DNA from: Bin80 sp965203305
GTDB lineage: Bacteria; Bacteroidota; Rhodothermia; Rhodothermales; Bin80
Length of the DNA: 64,000 nt
NCBI GenBank assembly: GCA_965203305.1
Contig: OZ241874.1
Location: 2,790,001 to 2,854,000 of the forward strand
Reading direction: 5' to 3'
Positions 55,101 to 64,000 of this stretch are shown here, piece after piece. A program made the translations under genes and the position numbers. Numbering within the stretch: position 1 is the stretch's first letter; the number at the start of each line of letters is the position of its first letter. Under the pieces are notes generated by a model. It was not told where the DNA came from, searched no databases, and saw nothing but the letters and a program-made list of their open reading frames with translations.

Positions 55101-57416
55101 ACGATGACCCCGGGCACCGGAAACTGGGGCGGGACGCTCTACCTGAAGAGTGCCACTGCGGACGGCAAGATGCTTACCGTGGACAGCCTGTCCGCCATGA
55201 AGGGATCGGTGGAGACCCACAACAAGAAAGTGGTCATTATGGATGCGGTGTCCCTAGGTTCCGCCAAGATCTGGCCATACGCGGAAATGACAGAGTTCAT
55301 GGGGGACCTCATGATCAGCGGGACCGGCGGACTGAACACGGAACACAATAAAGACGGTGACAAGCGGAGTGTGATGATCCATGGAGACTTTATGCAGACG
55401 AAGGGGGTCTATACCAGTTCGAATAATGCGGGGGTGATGCTGCATCCCATGACGACGAAGACCGTGATGGGGGACCTGATGGTGGCAGCGGATGCGTCCC
55501 GATACGAAGGGGAAATGGTATCGGGCAATATGCCGAGTCTGATGGTGCACGGGGGCTTCCACTTTGCAAAGAAGGGGAAGCTGAATGTGAAGGTGGAGTT
55601 TACAGGCAAGGAGGCGCAGGAGGTGATGACCGGGGATACGACAGCCCTGCACAGTGTCACGGTGAACAACGCAAAGGGACTGCTGCTGAAAAGCCATGTC
55701 ATGCAGCAGAAGATGGCCACACTGACGCTCCGGCAGGGGAAGATTCACAGCATGCCGATGGACAGCATGTTTATGTGGACGGTGCAGAATGTGCAGGTGG
55801 AACAGGAGCTCCGCGGGCGGAGTTCAGCACAGGAAGGGAGCAAGTGCGGGGCAGACAGTGACGAGGAGTGCAAGGCCACGATCCTTCGAGGTTCCCGCCA
55901 GTCGTATATCGGCGGTCCGGTCGCTCGCCACCTGTTGCAGGGGAATGCAGGAGCAGGCTTTGCGAGCGGGGGGTATCTGTTCCCGGTGGGAATGCAGAAG
56001 GGAGACATGTCGCACTACCGTCCCTTGATCCTGCAGCTGCCCTCCGACCTGACCGATACCACGGCGGCGACCGTGTTTCCAGTGATGGTGCCAGAGGGAG
56101 CCATGCCGGCATGGCAGAACCTCACGGTTCCGACGGCAGGGGGCAGCCTGACCCTGGATGTGCATGCGGATCTGTTCTGGAAGGTGGATCTGGGGACGGA
56201 GTCGCTGCCCACGAATGCGAATCTTCGGATCGCAGCGGCAGGGCTCCCGAATGTGGCGGATGCCAGCGGACTGCGGATCGTGCAGTGGGACTGCATGTGG
56301 AAGAATCCGAAGCTGGCAGGACGGGTTCCCGCACAGGCGGATGCGAGTTCATTTGCGGTGAACGGGTATCTCAATGGAGTGGTGCACCTGACGCAGGAGG
56401 GGATTGGGCTGGGCAGCTGTGCGATCTTCGGGGTTGCGGCGAACGGGAGAGAGAATCCGATTGACCAGGCCGATCTGAGCGGAGGACGGGCGAACCTGCA
56501 GTTCATCCATAATGTGCCTTTGCCAACCCCGATCAACCTGCATCTGGGAGACATCCAGATTGGAAGCGGAATGCAGTTCCGCAGTGCCACAGCCTACCGT
56601 CCGGTAGGGGCAGGAAGCCATGAACTGAAAATCCAGCCCGTTGGCGCACCGGCCGAGCAGGCGGTCACCCAGACGCTTCCCCTGGCGCATAATAAAAACT
56701 ATGTGGTAATTGCCCATGGAAGTCTGGCGGAACCCATGCTCAAGGTGCTGGAAACCCGGATGACATCACAGGTCGCAAACCAGGTGGATGTGCTGCTGGT
56801 GCACGGGTCGGCAGATCTGGGAGCAGCGCGGGTAGAAGTGCTGGATCCGGTGGATCCCATGACCGTGAACATGACGCTGGCAGGAAACCTGATGCTGAAC
56901 GATGCCACACGGCGATACGCTTCGCTGGCTCCCTCGCAGCAGATTTTCCGGGTACAATCCACAGATCAGGAGGTGACACAGGCCTATGAGATGGACCTGT
57001 ACGGGTATGCAGACCAGACGCTGGTGCTGAACCTGTCGGGGATGCGGAACGATCTAACGATCCTGGGCGTAGACAGGAACGGGATGATCATTCCGACAGT
57101 GGTAGTGACGGGGGTGGAAGAGAGCGCGGAGCTTCCGGCAGAGTTTGCCCTGCATGGCAACTATCCGAACCCGTTCAATCCGGGCACAAGAATCCAGTTT
57201 GACCTGCCGGAGAATGCGCAGGTGCAGGTCCAGATTGTGGACCTGCTGGGACGGGAGGTGATCACGCTGCCGGCGCAGGAGCTGGAGGCAGGGGCGAACC
57301 GGAGCCTGGAACTGAATGCAGGCAGTCTGGCAAGCGGGACGTATCTGTATCGGCTGATTGCGAAAGGGGCAGAGCACAGGCATGTGAAGACCGGACGCAT
57401 GACCCTAGTGAAATAG
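52196..57416 (+). CDS. Giant T9SS surface protein, probably phase-variable (out of frame as sequenced)
   Basis: The 1703-codon body is open from 52305, but its true start is ATG 52196. With nine Gs instead of ten at 52215-52224, the start (MKYLQKW), a hydrophobic core (AVVCLTILLTV) and a cleavage region (SSAFAQ) join it in frame to give about 1739 aa. As sequenced, translation from 52196 stops at 52298. The body is a long repetitive beta-rich region (probable beta-helix, residues 1-1250). DUF4397-like segments start with LQFIHNVPLPTPINLHLG near 1394, and a T9SS sorting domain starts at GNYPNPFNPGT near 1618. It should be a large exported surface or adhesive protein. GC content looks higher than in its neighbours. 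Confidence 0.85.
52215..52224 (+). repeat. G10 tract in the signal-peptide codons
   Basis: Ten Gs begin 19 bases after ATG 52196. Nine or twelve Gs put the signal peptide in frame with the body; ten does not. Confidence 0.9.
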
Positions 57417-57437
57417 TCACGCGAGGCAGTTCAGAGT

Positions 57438-57481
57438 GAAACAGAGCACCCCGGTACGACAGGCGTATCGGGGTGCTCTGC
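57438..57481 (+). terminator. Hairpin after the giant surface-protein gene
   Basis: AGAGCACCCCG pairs with CGGGGTGCTCT across a loop of about 15 bases. There is no long T run, so factor-dependent or weak termination is possible. Confidence 0.65.
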
Positions 57482-57512
57482 GTTAGGTGAACAGGATGGT
57501 GGATCACTTGAA

Positions 57513-57597
57513 CCTCTTGCAAAAATGAGAAAAAATATCGCTCCGGGAACACCTGCAGGCAGATCAGATCGGGTACATATACATTTTTGCAAGAGGC
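57513..57597 (-). repeat. Inverted copy of the 94-bp repeat
   Basis: CCTCTTGCAAAAATGAG at one end and CATTTTTGCAAGAGGC at the other, with the core ATATCGCTCC in reverse orientation relative to other copies. It lies between the ends of two convergent genes. Confidence 0.7.
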
Positions 57598-57674
57598 TAA
57601 ATCTGTACAAATTCCCACGCAAAACTGTGTTCATGGTTGGACTGAACATAGAGGGACGATTCCTCATACCCTGT

Positions 57675-59384
57675 TCAGGAACCTGAACCCACAGCCCGCT
57701 GGTACCTGCGGAAATAACTCTCTGCGCTCAGTGTGTCTCCGGTCTGGACGAGATAGCGGGCCATGTTGTACAACATCACGGAAGATTCTGGATTGATGGA
57801 TTCAACCAGATGCAAAAGAGTTCCCGAGACTTCAAATGCCCCCTGACGCAACCGCAATGCTGCCAGCGTATTCAGATAGGTTTCAGAGGGGTTTCTGGCT
57901 GTTACCAATTGCAATACCTCTCCCGCCAGATTGCTTGATTGCCTAGAGGCCAGCTCCGCAGCCTGAAGGTGCAGCTGTTCATTAAACGGCTGCCAGTACA
58001 GCAGGGATCGCATATGCGCGAGTGCCTGCACCGTATCCAGATTTGCAAGGTTATGCCTGTGCGTTTCCAAGAGTGCCTCGTAAATTGGAATTTGTATTCG
58101 GACAACCGATGCTGCCAGCGAATCTGCGAATGATCCCGATTCCCAATGTGACTGCAATACCTGATCAAACCGACGCAACTCCTCTGCTTCGGTGAGCCCT
58201 CTCTTAAATGGAAAGCCAAGTCGAAGCCGTGCGATCAGTAATCTGGCATAGGCGGCATCAAGCGCAGAAGGGACTGGAGCACCCAGATCCTGTCCATCAA
58301 GGTTCTCCATAATTGCTCTGGTAAATGCCTCTGCCATCAGATCATAGCCCCATGCAGTAGGGTGCAGGTGATCCGTGAAAAGTGTATCCCCATCCCCAAA
58401 GTATGACTCCATGTCCACAATGACTGCGTCATGTGTCCCTGCAGTGCGGCGAATAATGTGGTTCATTGCTTCCGGTGCCCGAAACCGAACCGGATCATGT
58501 TCCTTCGCCCGCAGAAAAGCCGCCATGGCTGCCGTCGTATCCCCCATAGCCCAGTGTTGCATGCCATGTTCCCAGGCATCACTGGCCATCGTATCCACTC
58601 CCAAAGGTGGCTGCCCCCGCAGATTTGAGACCAGTGTACCAACAAGAGTTTGTATCCCCTGCCGATTCAGCGACTGAAGAATGTCCTCCAGATTTTCTTC
58701 GAAGTTCTGCAGTCCGGCCCGGTACACTAGGCCATCCAGTTCAATGGAAACATCGGTAGTTGACTGCGCCATCATCGTGCGGCTGGACTCTTTCGGGGGC
58801 AAAATGACAGACTCCAGTTTCCGAAACAAAATACTCTCTTTGCACCATAACAGCATCCGGGTCAATGTCAGATTACGATTGGGGCCGCCAGCTCCATAGG
58901 CCCCGTAATACTCATTGTGCCCTGCATATATCAGGACGGCATCTGGATTCATCTCTGCCACATGCGGAATTATGTCTCGCAACACATGGCTGCTGAGTGC
59001 TGTCATCCCCAGATTGACAACTTCAACCTGACGGGCCGGGTCTCTGGAACGCAGCCGTGCGGCAACTCTTTCTGGAAATCCAGAATAAAACGGATAGGGG
59101 TATCCGGCCGTAGAGGATCCGCCCAGAGCCACAATCCGAAATACACTGTCTGGCTTGTTTTTCAGGAAAGGGTTGTAGGCAGCCTGGGGCACAAACCCCC
59201 GAAAATAACGGGAGGCATAGGCGGGATTCACGGTCTGGTATTCGGGTTCTCCGGGAACCGAAATGAAAAAAGTGGTATTACCGAAGAGGCGAGTCACCCC
59301 TTCAGCCATACCCAGAATCACCAGCGGCAATACAATTGCCAAAATCCTGAAAATAATGATGCGCATTTTCCACTCTGGAAACAT
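57675..59384 (-). CDS. SGNH/GDSL-like hydrolase with TPR-like C-terminus
   Basis: 569 aa from ATG 59384; ATG 59366 is a possible alternative. One N-terminal membrane segment (IFRILAIVLPLVILGMAEG) anchors it. SGNH blocks are present: GGSSTAGYPYPF near residue 74 (nucleophile Ser), VVNLGMTALSSHV (Gly block), IYAGHNEYYG (Asn block) and TDHLHPTAWGY (Asp/His block) around 338-348. The remainder is helical, repeat-like. Enzymes of this type de-acylate or modify envelope polysaccharides or lipids; the substrate is unknown. A run of ten Gs on its coding strand lies 9 bp before the start codon, within a GGAGG-like ribosome-binding position. Confidence 0.8.
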   Translation of the reverse strand: MFPEWKMRIIIFRILAIVLPLVILGMAEGVTRLFGNTTFFISVPGEPEYQTVNPAYASRYFRGFVPQAAYNPFLKNKPDSVFRIVALGGSSTAGYPYPFYSGFPERVAARLRSRDPARQVEVVNLGMTALSSHVLRDIIPHVAEMNPDAVLIYAGHNEYYGAYGAGGPNRNLTLTRMLLWCKESILFRKLESVILPPKESSRTMMAQSTTDVSIELDGLVYRAGLQNFEENLEDILQSLNRQGIQTLVGTLVSNLRGQPPLGVDTMASDAWEHGMQHWAMGDTTAAMAAFLRAKEHDPVRFRAPEAMNHIIRRTAGTHDAVIVDMESYFGDGDTLFTDHLHPTAWGYDLMAEAFTRAIMENLDGQDLGAPVPSALDAAYARLLIARLRLGFPFKRGLTEAEELRRFDQVLQSHWESGSFADSLAASVVRIQIPIYEALLETHRHNLANLDTVQALAHMRSLLYWQPFNEQLHLQAAELASRQSSNLAGEVLQLVTARNPSETYLNTLAALRLRQGAFEVSGTLLHLVESINPESSVMLYNMARYLVQTGDTLSAESYFRRYQRAVGSGS

Positions 59385-59393
59385 TTAAATTCT

Positions 59394-59403
59394 CCCCCCC
59401 CCC
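59394..59403 (-). promoter_or_regulatory. C10/G10 tract 9 bp upstream of the SGNH start
   Basis: On the coding strand ten Gs follow GGA and precede AGAATTTAA and ATG. The tract sits at the ribosome-binding position of the gene at 57675-59384, so length changes would shift the spacing and could change translation. It also lies in the intergenic region shared with the divergent lacI-type gene. Confidence 0.75.
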
Positions 59404-59515
59404 TCCATGACTTTTAATGATACTGACAAATTGGCAATCTGTCATTCCGATACCTTGCACCTGATTACTCAAGATATCCGATTATTCCTGTATTATATCC
59501 GAAAAATCCGTCCAC

Positions 59516-60517
59516 ATGAACTTCTCAAATATTCATGATGTAGCTCGCCACGCCAGGGTGTCTATTTCCACAGTATCTCGCGTTGTAAACAACTCTGCCC
59601 CTGTCAGTGCAGAAAAACGGGAGCGTGTACTGGAAGCCATTAAAGTACTGAGGTTTACCCCAAACCCGGTTGCCAGAAATCTTCTGGGTCGGGAAACCGG
59701 CGCAATTGGGGCCATCATGCCGCACATTCAGGGTGATTTCTTTGCAAATTTGATGAGCGGTCTTGACACGGCCGTGAGGCAGCATGACTATCTGCTCATG
59801 GTCAGTGCCTCCAGACGACTGGAGGACGACTTCATCTCCGCGCTCAAAAGCATGTACAAACGGGTTGACGGACTGATCATTATGGCACCGGAGCTGTCCT
59901 CTGATCGGGTGCTGGCACTGGTGGAACAAAGTCCCCCGATGGTTTTCCTGAACACGGAAGCACCGAATGATGCCATCCGCTGCGTGAATTTTGACAACCG
60001 TGGAGGAATGGCAAAAATAGCACAGCACATTTTGGAAATGGGACACACGCATGTTGCGTTTATTGGCGGACCCCACAATGCATTTGATGCACGGGAACGA
60101 TACCTGGGTTTTCTTGCAACGGTTCCAAAGGGGTTTCAGGTAACATACTATCCAGGAGATTTCACCTTTGAGTGCGGGTACAGCAATGCCATGAAAATCT
60201 TGAAGACCACTCCTCGGCCTACGGTCATTGCAGCGGCAAACGACCTGAGTGCACTGGGTGTGGTCCGGGCACTTCTGGAGAACGGAGTCCGTATACCTGA
60301 TGAGATGGCAATCACAGGCTTTGACGGAACCGCAAGTGGCCACTTCTCTACGCCTTCCATCACCACCGTGAATGTCCCGGTCCGTCTCCTTGCCGAAAAC
60401 GCTGTCCGCCTCCTCGTGAACCAGATCTCGGATGCACCAAAATGCGAGGAGTCAAACAAAAGTATCCCCGTAGATCTTATCGTCCGGGAATCTTCCCGGA
60501 AACAATACACGGACTAG
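59516..60517 (+). CDS. LacI-family transcriptional regulator
   Basis: 333 aa. The N-terminal helix-turn-helix and hinge are clear (IHDVARHARVSISTVSRVVNN, then FTPNPVARNLLG). The periplasmic-binding-like core follows (MSGLDTAVRQHDYLLMV, HVAFIGGPHNAFDARERYLGF, DEMAITGFDGTASGHFSTPSI). It is expected to repress or activate nearby carbohydrate or envelope genes when a small molecule is absent. Its likely targets are the divergent SGNH gene or the downstream CRTAC1 operon; no operator was recognised. Confidence 0.93.
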   Translation: MNFSNIHDVARHARVSISTVSRVVNNSAPVSAEKRERVLEAIKVLRFTPNPVARNLLGRETGAIGAIMPHIQGDFFANLMSGLDTAVRQHDYLLMVSASRRLEDDFISALKSMYKRVDGLIIMAPELSSDRVLALVEQSPPMVFLNTEAPNDAIRCVNFDNRGGMAKIAQHILEMGHTHVAFIGGPHNAFDARERYLGFLATVPKGFQVTYYPGDFTFECGYSNAMKILKTTPRPTVIAAANDLSALGVVRALLENGVRIPDEMAITGFDGTASGHFSTPSITTVNVPVRLLAENAVRLLVNQISDAPKCEESNKSIPVDLIVRESSRKQYTD

Positions 60518-60645
60518 TTGTCTGCTACGGCTTGGTGACAGTCATGATCATTTGATGATCTTCAGGAGGCATCCCGTGATTCTCAGCATTCCCTGTATGC
60601 CTGACTAAAGGATCAGTGAACATATGGATTCCTCTTCCCGCCATT

Positions 60646-62280
60646 ATGCCCGAAGGTAAGGAAATCAGGCTGTTGCTTCTGCTCTCGGTTGTCCTCACGG
60701 TCTCAGGATGTGTACCATCAGAGCCGGAGTGGCGGTTCACTGAAATCACTCAGCAGGCTGGCCTCGGTGAATTCAGACACATTAACGGGGCAAAGGGCGA
60801 CTGGTACCTGCCAGAGACATTCGGGGCAGGTGGAGCTTTTCTGGATTACAATCAGGACGGGTTCATTGACCTTGCCCTCGTTGGCGGAAAGTCATGGACC
60901 GATAATTCCAGTCAGGGAATCTGGCTCTACGAAGGGGACGGGAATGGACATTTTACAGACGTAACCGAAGAAACAAATCTCATAGCCATCGGGGCATACG
61001 GGATGGGGATCATCTCGGGAGATGTGGACCGCGATGGAGATGAGGACCTGTATCTGACTGCTCTGGAAAGAAATTACCTCCTGATCAATGTCGGGGGTGA
61101 ATTTCGGGACGGGACACTGGATGCCGGTCTGCCTGGCCTCTCGGAATGGAATGTAGCGGCAATCTTTCTGGATGCCAACCGGGACGGCTGGTTGGACTTG
61201 TACGTAACCGGTTATGTGTACTGGACTGCCAAGACTGACCTGTTCTGCACCAGTGACGGTACCCGGAAACGGTACTGTACCCCAGAGATCTACCCGGGAA
61301 CCCCGGGACGATTCTATCTCAATCGCGGGGATGGTACGTTTGCAGAGCATACGCAAATAGCCGGACTGGCGGGTTCGGGAAAAACCCTGGGAGCTCTCAC
61401 GGTTGATGTGAATCGGGATCAGTGGCCGGATATTGTACTGGCAAACGATACAGATCCCGACCAGCTATTTCTGAATCTCGGAGACGGATCGTTTGAAGAA
61501 GTAGGGCTGTCCCGGGGGATGGCACTGGATCCCCGAGGGCGTGCCAGAGCAGGGATGGGCATAGATGCAGGAGTCACAGATTCAACAGAGGAACCAACGC
61601 TCTTTATCGGTCATTTCGAGAATCAGATGAATGGAGTCTACCGGCATACGCCTTCCGGCTTCTTTGAGGAGAGGAGTGCCATCAGTGGAATCGGACCGCC
61701 CAGCCTCCCCGCTCTCACATTTGGCATGATATTGCTGGATGCTGACCTGGACGGAGACCTAGACCTGATCGCGGCCAACGGACATATCAATCCGCAGGCC
61801 AGTGACCGGAGCGATATAGCAAGCTACAGGCAATTGCCCCAACTTTTTCTGAATGACGGAAACGGTGTATTCGCGGAAATGGCTGCACCTCTTGGACTGG
61901 ATATTCCAATGGCAGGGCGAGGAGTACTTGCTGCAGATATTGACCGTGACGGAGATCAAGATGTTCTGTTCACGGAAAATAATGGGCCTGTTTATCTGTT
62001 CCGCAACGACCTGCCTGCCAATGTAAACCACCTGCATGTAAAACTGGAGGGAACTTCTGTGGATGCGACGATTGTCGTGCGGACGGGAGCGAGGCGACAA
62101 TTTCGGCGAATCCGGGCAGGAAACAGCTATGCCTCCCAGTCTGGCCGGACGGCTGTTTTCGGATTGAACCAGCATCAGTCTGCGGATATGGTCACCGTAT
62201 TTTGGCCCAGCGGGAGCATTACACAGCGAGTCAATGTGGTTGCCAACCAGACTCTGCAACTGCAAGAAGAGATCCCATGA
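60646..62280 (+). CDS. CRTAC1/ASPIC-UnbV lipoprotein with FG-GAP repeats
   Basis: 544 aa from ATG 60646; a GTG 30 bases upstream is less likely. The signal ends in a lipobox (TVSGC). The body has FG-GAP/VCBS-type Ca-binding Asp loops: DYNQDGFIDLALVGG, DVDRDGDEDLYLT, DANRDGWLDLYVT, DADLDGDLDLIAANGH and DIDRDGDQDVLFT. It ends with the UnbV motif (GNSYASQSGRTAVFGL, then VTVFWPSGSITQRV). Such proteins bind ligands or glycans on the outer surface. It is translationally coupled (ATGA) to the next TPR lipoprotein. Confidence 0.9.
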   Translation: MPEGKEIRLLLLLSVVLTVSGCVPSEPEWRFTEITQQAGLGEFRHINGAKGDWYLPETFGAGGAFLDYNQDGFIDLALVGGKSWTDNSSQGIWLYEGDGNGHFTDVTEETNLIAIGAYGMGIISGDVDRDGDEDLYLTALERNYLLINVGGEFRDGTLDAGLPGLSEWNVAAIFLDANRDGWLDLYVTGYVYWTAKTDLFCTSDGTRKRYCTPEIYPGTPGRFYLNRGDGTFAEHTQIAGLAGSGKTLGALTVDVNRDQWPDIVLANDTDPDQLFLNLGDGSFEEVGLSRGMALDPRGRARAGMGIDAGVTDSTEEPTLFIGHFENQMNGVYRHTPSGFFEERSAISGIGPPSLPALTFGMILLDADLDGDLDLIAANGHINPQASDRSDIASYRQLPQLFLNDGNGVFAEMAAPLGLDIPMAGRGVLAADIDRDGDQDVLFTENNGPVYLFRNDLPANVNHLHVKLEGTSVDATIVVRTGARRQFRRIRAGNSYASQSGRTAVFGLNQHQSADMVTVFWPSGSITQRVNVVANQTLQLQEEIP

Positions 62281-63452
62281 AAAATTTGGTGTTTATGGCT
62301 CTTGCTGTGTTCTCTGCCTGCACAGCAAATGACAGACAACCGGATGTCAGCAAGTTCATTGCCGGAGCGAATCAAGCATTCCAGAACCGAGACTACTCCA
62401 CAGCACTTGCGCTGGCCGACAGTGCACTGGCACATAACCGAACATCTTCCGACGCATATTTTATGCACGGACGCATCTATTTCGAGCTTCAGCAGTGGGC
62501 CAATGCAGAAACGGCCTACCTGAAAGTGACAGACCTTGAATCGGACTACCCAGGCGTTCGGCACAACCTTGGAAATGCCTACTATCACCAGAGGCAATAT
62601 CGCCGTGCGCTTGCCCAGTTTATCCATGCTGCCGAGAACAATCCAGCTCCTGTGTCCTGGCATGCAGCGGGAGAGACCTACAATGCCCTAAATCAGCCAG
62701 ACAGTGCGATTGCTGCATTTAGAAAGGCAGTTCGCCTAGACTCTCTGTACGGTCCGGTATACTCCAGTATTGCAGAGCTTTTTGAAAAGCAGGGACAGTA
62801 TTCCGAGGCATTGAAGTACAGCCTGACTGCCCTGCGCATCCGGTCAGTTCACCTTCCAGATCAACTCCGGCAGGCAAGACTTCTGCTACGACTGGGCCGC
62901 TCCAATGAAGCCATCGCTTTGCTACGGCCTCTGATCACGGAATACTCACACCTTGCAGAGCCAAGATACATTCTGGGGCAGGCACTGCAAAAGTCGGGAT
63001 TCATGGAACAGTCTCTTGTATTCCTGTCGGAGGCAGATTCTCTTCGAATGGTTGAACAGAGGCTTGGACTGTTGGCCAATACTGCCGAGGGGCAACCTGA
63101 TCATTTTCAGGCACAGGTGGACTATGCCATTGCGCTGCGCCAGGCAGGGCAACTGGAAAAGGCCCTAAGCAGATATTTGATTGCTCAGGCACTGCGCCCG
63201 GCGAATATGAGCCTGCAGTTTCATATTGCCACACTTGAAACCACACTCAGCGATTTTGTGCAGGCCGAAGAAAGACTGCTGCGGATTCTGAATACAGATT
63301 CAACGCATGTGCTTGCGTGGCTGGGACTTGAAAACATTTATTCCGTGACTGAACGGCCTGATCTGGCGAGAGACGCTCTGGGGCAGGCCGTTCGGATCAA
63401 CCCTGCTCATCCGGCCGTGCAGGAGAGTGTGCAGCGGTCGCGTTCTCCATGA
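62277..63452 (+). CDS. TPR lipoprotein coupled to the CRTAC1 protein
   Basis: 391 aa from ATG 62277, which overlaps the preceding stop (ATGA). The signal ends in a lipobox (VFSAC). Nearly the whole mature protein is tetratricopeptide repeats (VRHNLGNAYYHQRQYRRALAQ, VYSSIAELFEKQGQYSEALK, ILGQALQKSGFMEQSLVFL, LGLENIYSVTERPDLARDALG). It is probably an anchored scaffold partner of the CRTAC1 protein. Similar pairs occur in Rhodothermota and Planctomycetes, but their role is unknown. Confidence 0.85.
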   Translation: MKNLVFMALAVFSACTANDRQPDVSKFIAGANQAFQNRDYSTALALADSALAHNRTSSDAYFMHGRIYFELQQWANAETAYLKVTDLESDYPGVRHNLGNAYYHQRQYRRALAQFIHAAENNPAPVSWHAAGETYNALNQPDSAIAAFRKAVRLDSLYGPVYSSIAELFEKQGQYSEALKYSLTALRIRSVHLPDQLRQARLLLRLGRSNEAIALLRPLITEYSHLAEPRYILGQALQKSGFMEQSLVFLSEADSLRMVEQRLGLLANTAEGQPDHFQAQVDYAIALRQAGQLEKALSRYLIAQALRPANMSLQFHIATLETTLSDFVQAEERLLRILNTDSTHVLAWLGLENIYSVTERPDLARDALGQAVRINPAHPAVQESVQRSRSP

Positions 63453-63922
63453 CCTGACCGACACTTTCATACGGTTTCCAAACTTCAAACGGTTAATGGG
63501 CAGGACAATCCAAGCGAATGATCATACCCTGTATCTTCATGGATACTTCTGAATGTCCCCTAGCACAAGGGAAATCTGGTTCATGACGTGCAAAAGTTCC
63601 CGGGGACGATTTCATTCGAATCTTTTTTGTATACTCCCTGCTATTATGCTACATTTTATCCATTAATCTGTATATTCCCGTTGACTCGTATATATGGACA
63701 TCCTTCAGAAATACCATTGCACATGAAGTGGTGTGCCAGCAACTGCTCTCTGAACAGCAGTGTCCTCCATATCTGGAATTTTGGAAGGGGATCATTTTAC
63801 TGCACCAACAGAGACCGGTCTCATGTACGCAGTTCCACGAGACCCATGAGATCTCTACTCGCTACAGAGCCGATAGGTCTGTCGTGTGATATCAGCCAAC
63901 AAAACCAGACTGAAGACCCGAA
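63453..63922. other. 470-bp intergenic region, no gene seen
   Basis: Only a Cys/Tyr-rich shadow frame is present. There is no repeat or RNA gene that I can support. The promoter of the last gene must lie in its right part. Confidence 0.4.
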
Positions 63923-64000
63923 ATGCTGAATATCCCCTCTTCCTATGTTGACGGTCACGCCAAAGCATGCGCTGTTGATCCTGAGGCCGCAGACAACTAT
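63923..64000 (+). CDS. Start of an unidentified gene, cut by window edge
   Basis: From ATG 63923 all 26 visible codons are open and protein-like (MLNIPSSYVDGHAKACAVD, then PEAADNY). There is no signal peptide. The fragment is too short to name a family. Confidence 0.5.
   Translation, partial: MLNIPSSYVDGHAKACAVDPEAADNY

Noticed and set aside
53793..55220. 475-codon minus-strand frame (and 52104-53231)
   Set aside because: Antisense to the T9SS protein; the sequence is His/Arg/Gln-rich and has no family features, while the forward frame is a coherent exported protein.
63588..63929. 113-codon frame near the right edge
   Set aside because: Composition is not protein-like (Cys/Tyr/Ser-rich, no motif), and it overlaps the better-supported start at 63923.
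1..64000. CRISPR array
   Set aside because: No series of regularly spaced identical 25-40 bp repeats was seen; the 94-bp repeats are dispersed and flanked by target duplications.

Overview
The window looks like a chromosome segment of an aerobic Gram-negative bacterium of the Bacteroidota/Rhodothermota type. The evidence is two proteins ending in type IX secretion (T9SS) sorting domains (one with the NYPNPFNPGT motif common in Rhodothermota and Ignavibacteria), heme A and heme O synthases, a glycine/methionine-rich GroEL tail, start sites that mostly lack a Shine-Dalgarno sequence, and many secreted or lipid-anchored TPR, CRTAC1 and multiheme proteins. No rRNA gene or species marker is present, so the assignment is an inference.

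Layout. 1-2.05 kb: end of a DinB-like gene, a TPR lipoprotein and BioY. 2.6-18 kb: an accessory, defence-like region with a Fic protein, three unrecognised small genes, a DUF1080 plus Gfo/Idh pair, an AAA ATPase with a PD-(D/E)xK-like partner, a trio ending in a NYN-domain nuclease, an HNH endonuclease with a beta-class DNA methyltransferase, and a TnpB whose expected catalytic Glu is Gly. 18.5-27 kb: housekeeping genes (groES-groEL behind a perfect CIRCE operator, a phosphohexomutase, ctaA-ctaB, rlmN, rdgB, dtd). 27-34.8 kb: a minus-strand operon of two seven-heme cytochrome/TPR proteins and a T9SS metalloprotease, divergent from gamma-glutamyltransferase. 35-38.7 kb: a family of secreted proteins with one decayed copy. 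39.5-48.2 kb: a TerB-like protein, tRNA-Ala, aconitase, hydantoinase/oxoprolinase A and B, recO. 48.2-52.2 kb: a repeat-rich segment with one ISL3-family element inserted inside another. 52.2-57.4 kb: a giant T9SS surface protein. 57.7-63.5 kb: an SGNH/TPR protein, a LacI regulator, and a CRTAC1 lipoprotein coupled to a TPR lipoprotein. A truncated gene starts at the right edge.

Two structural themes cut across the annotation. First, four G/C homopolymers of 9-10 bases lie between 36.5 and 59.5 kb. Three are in or just upstream of genes for secreted or surface proteins. The clearest is a G10 run inside the signal-peptide region of the giant T9SS protein; as sequenced the gene is out of frame, and losing one G joins a complete signal peptide to the 1703-codon body. 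This suggests phase-variable surface proteins. Second, a family of roughly 94-bp repeats has ends GGCTCTTGCAAAAA and 8-bp target duplications. It shares the GGCTCTT end and the 8-bp duplication length with the resident ISL3 element, so it is probably a MITE mobilised by that family, and it has supplied the 3' ends of at least two genes.
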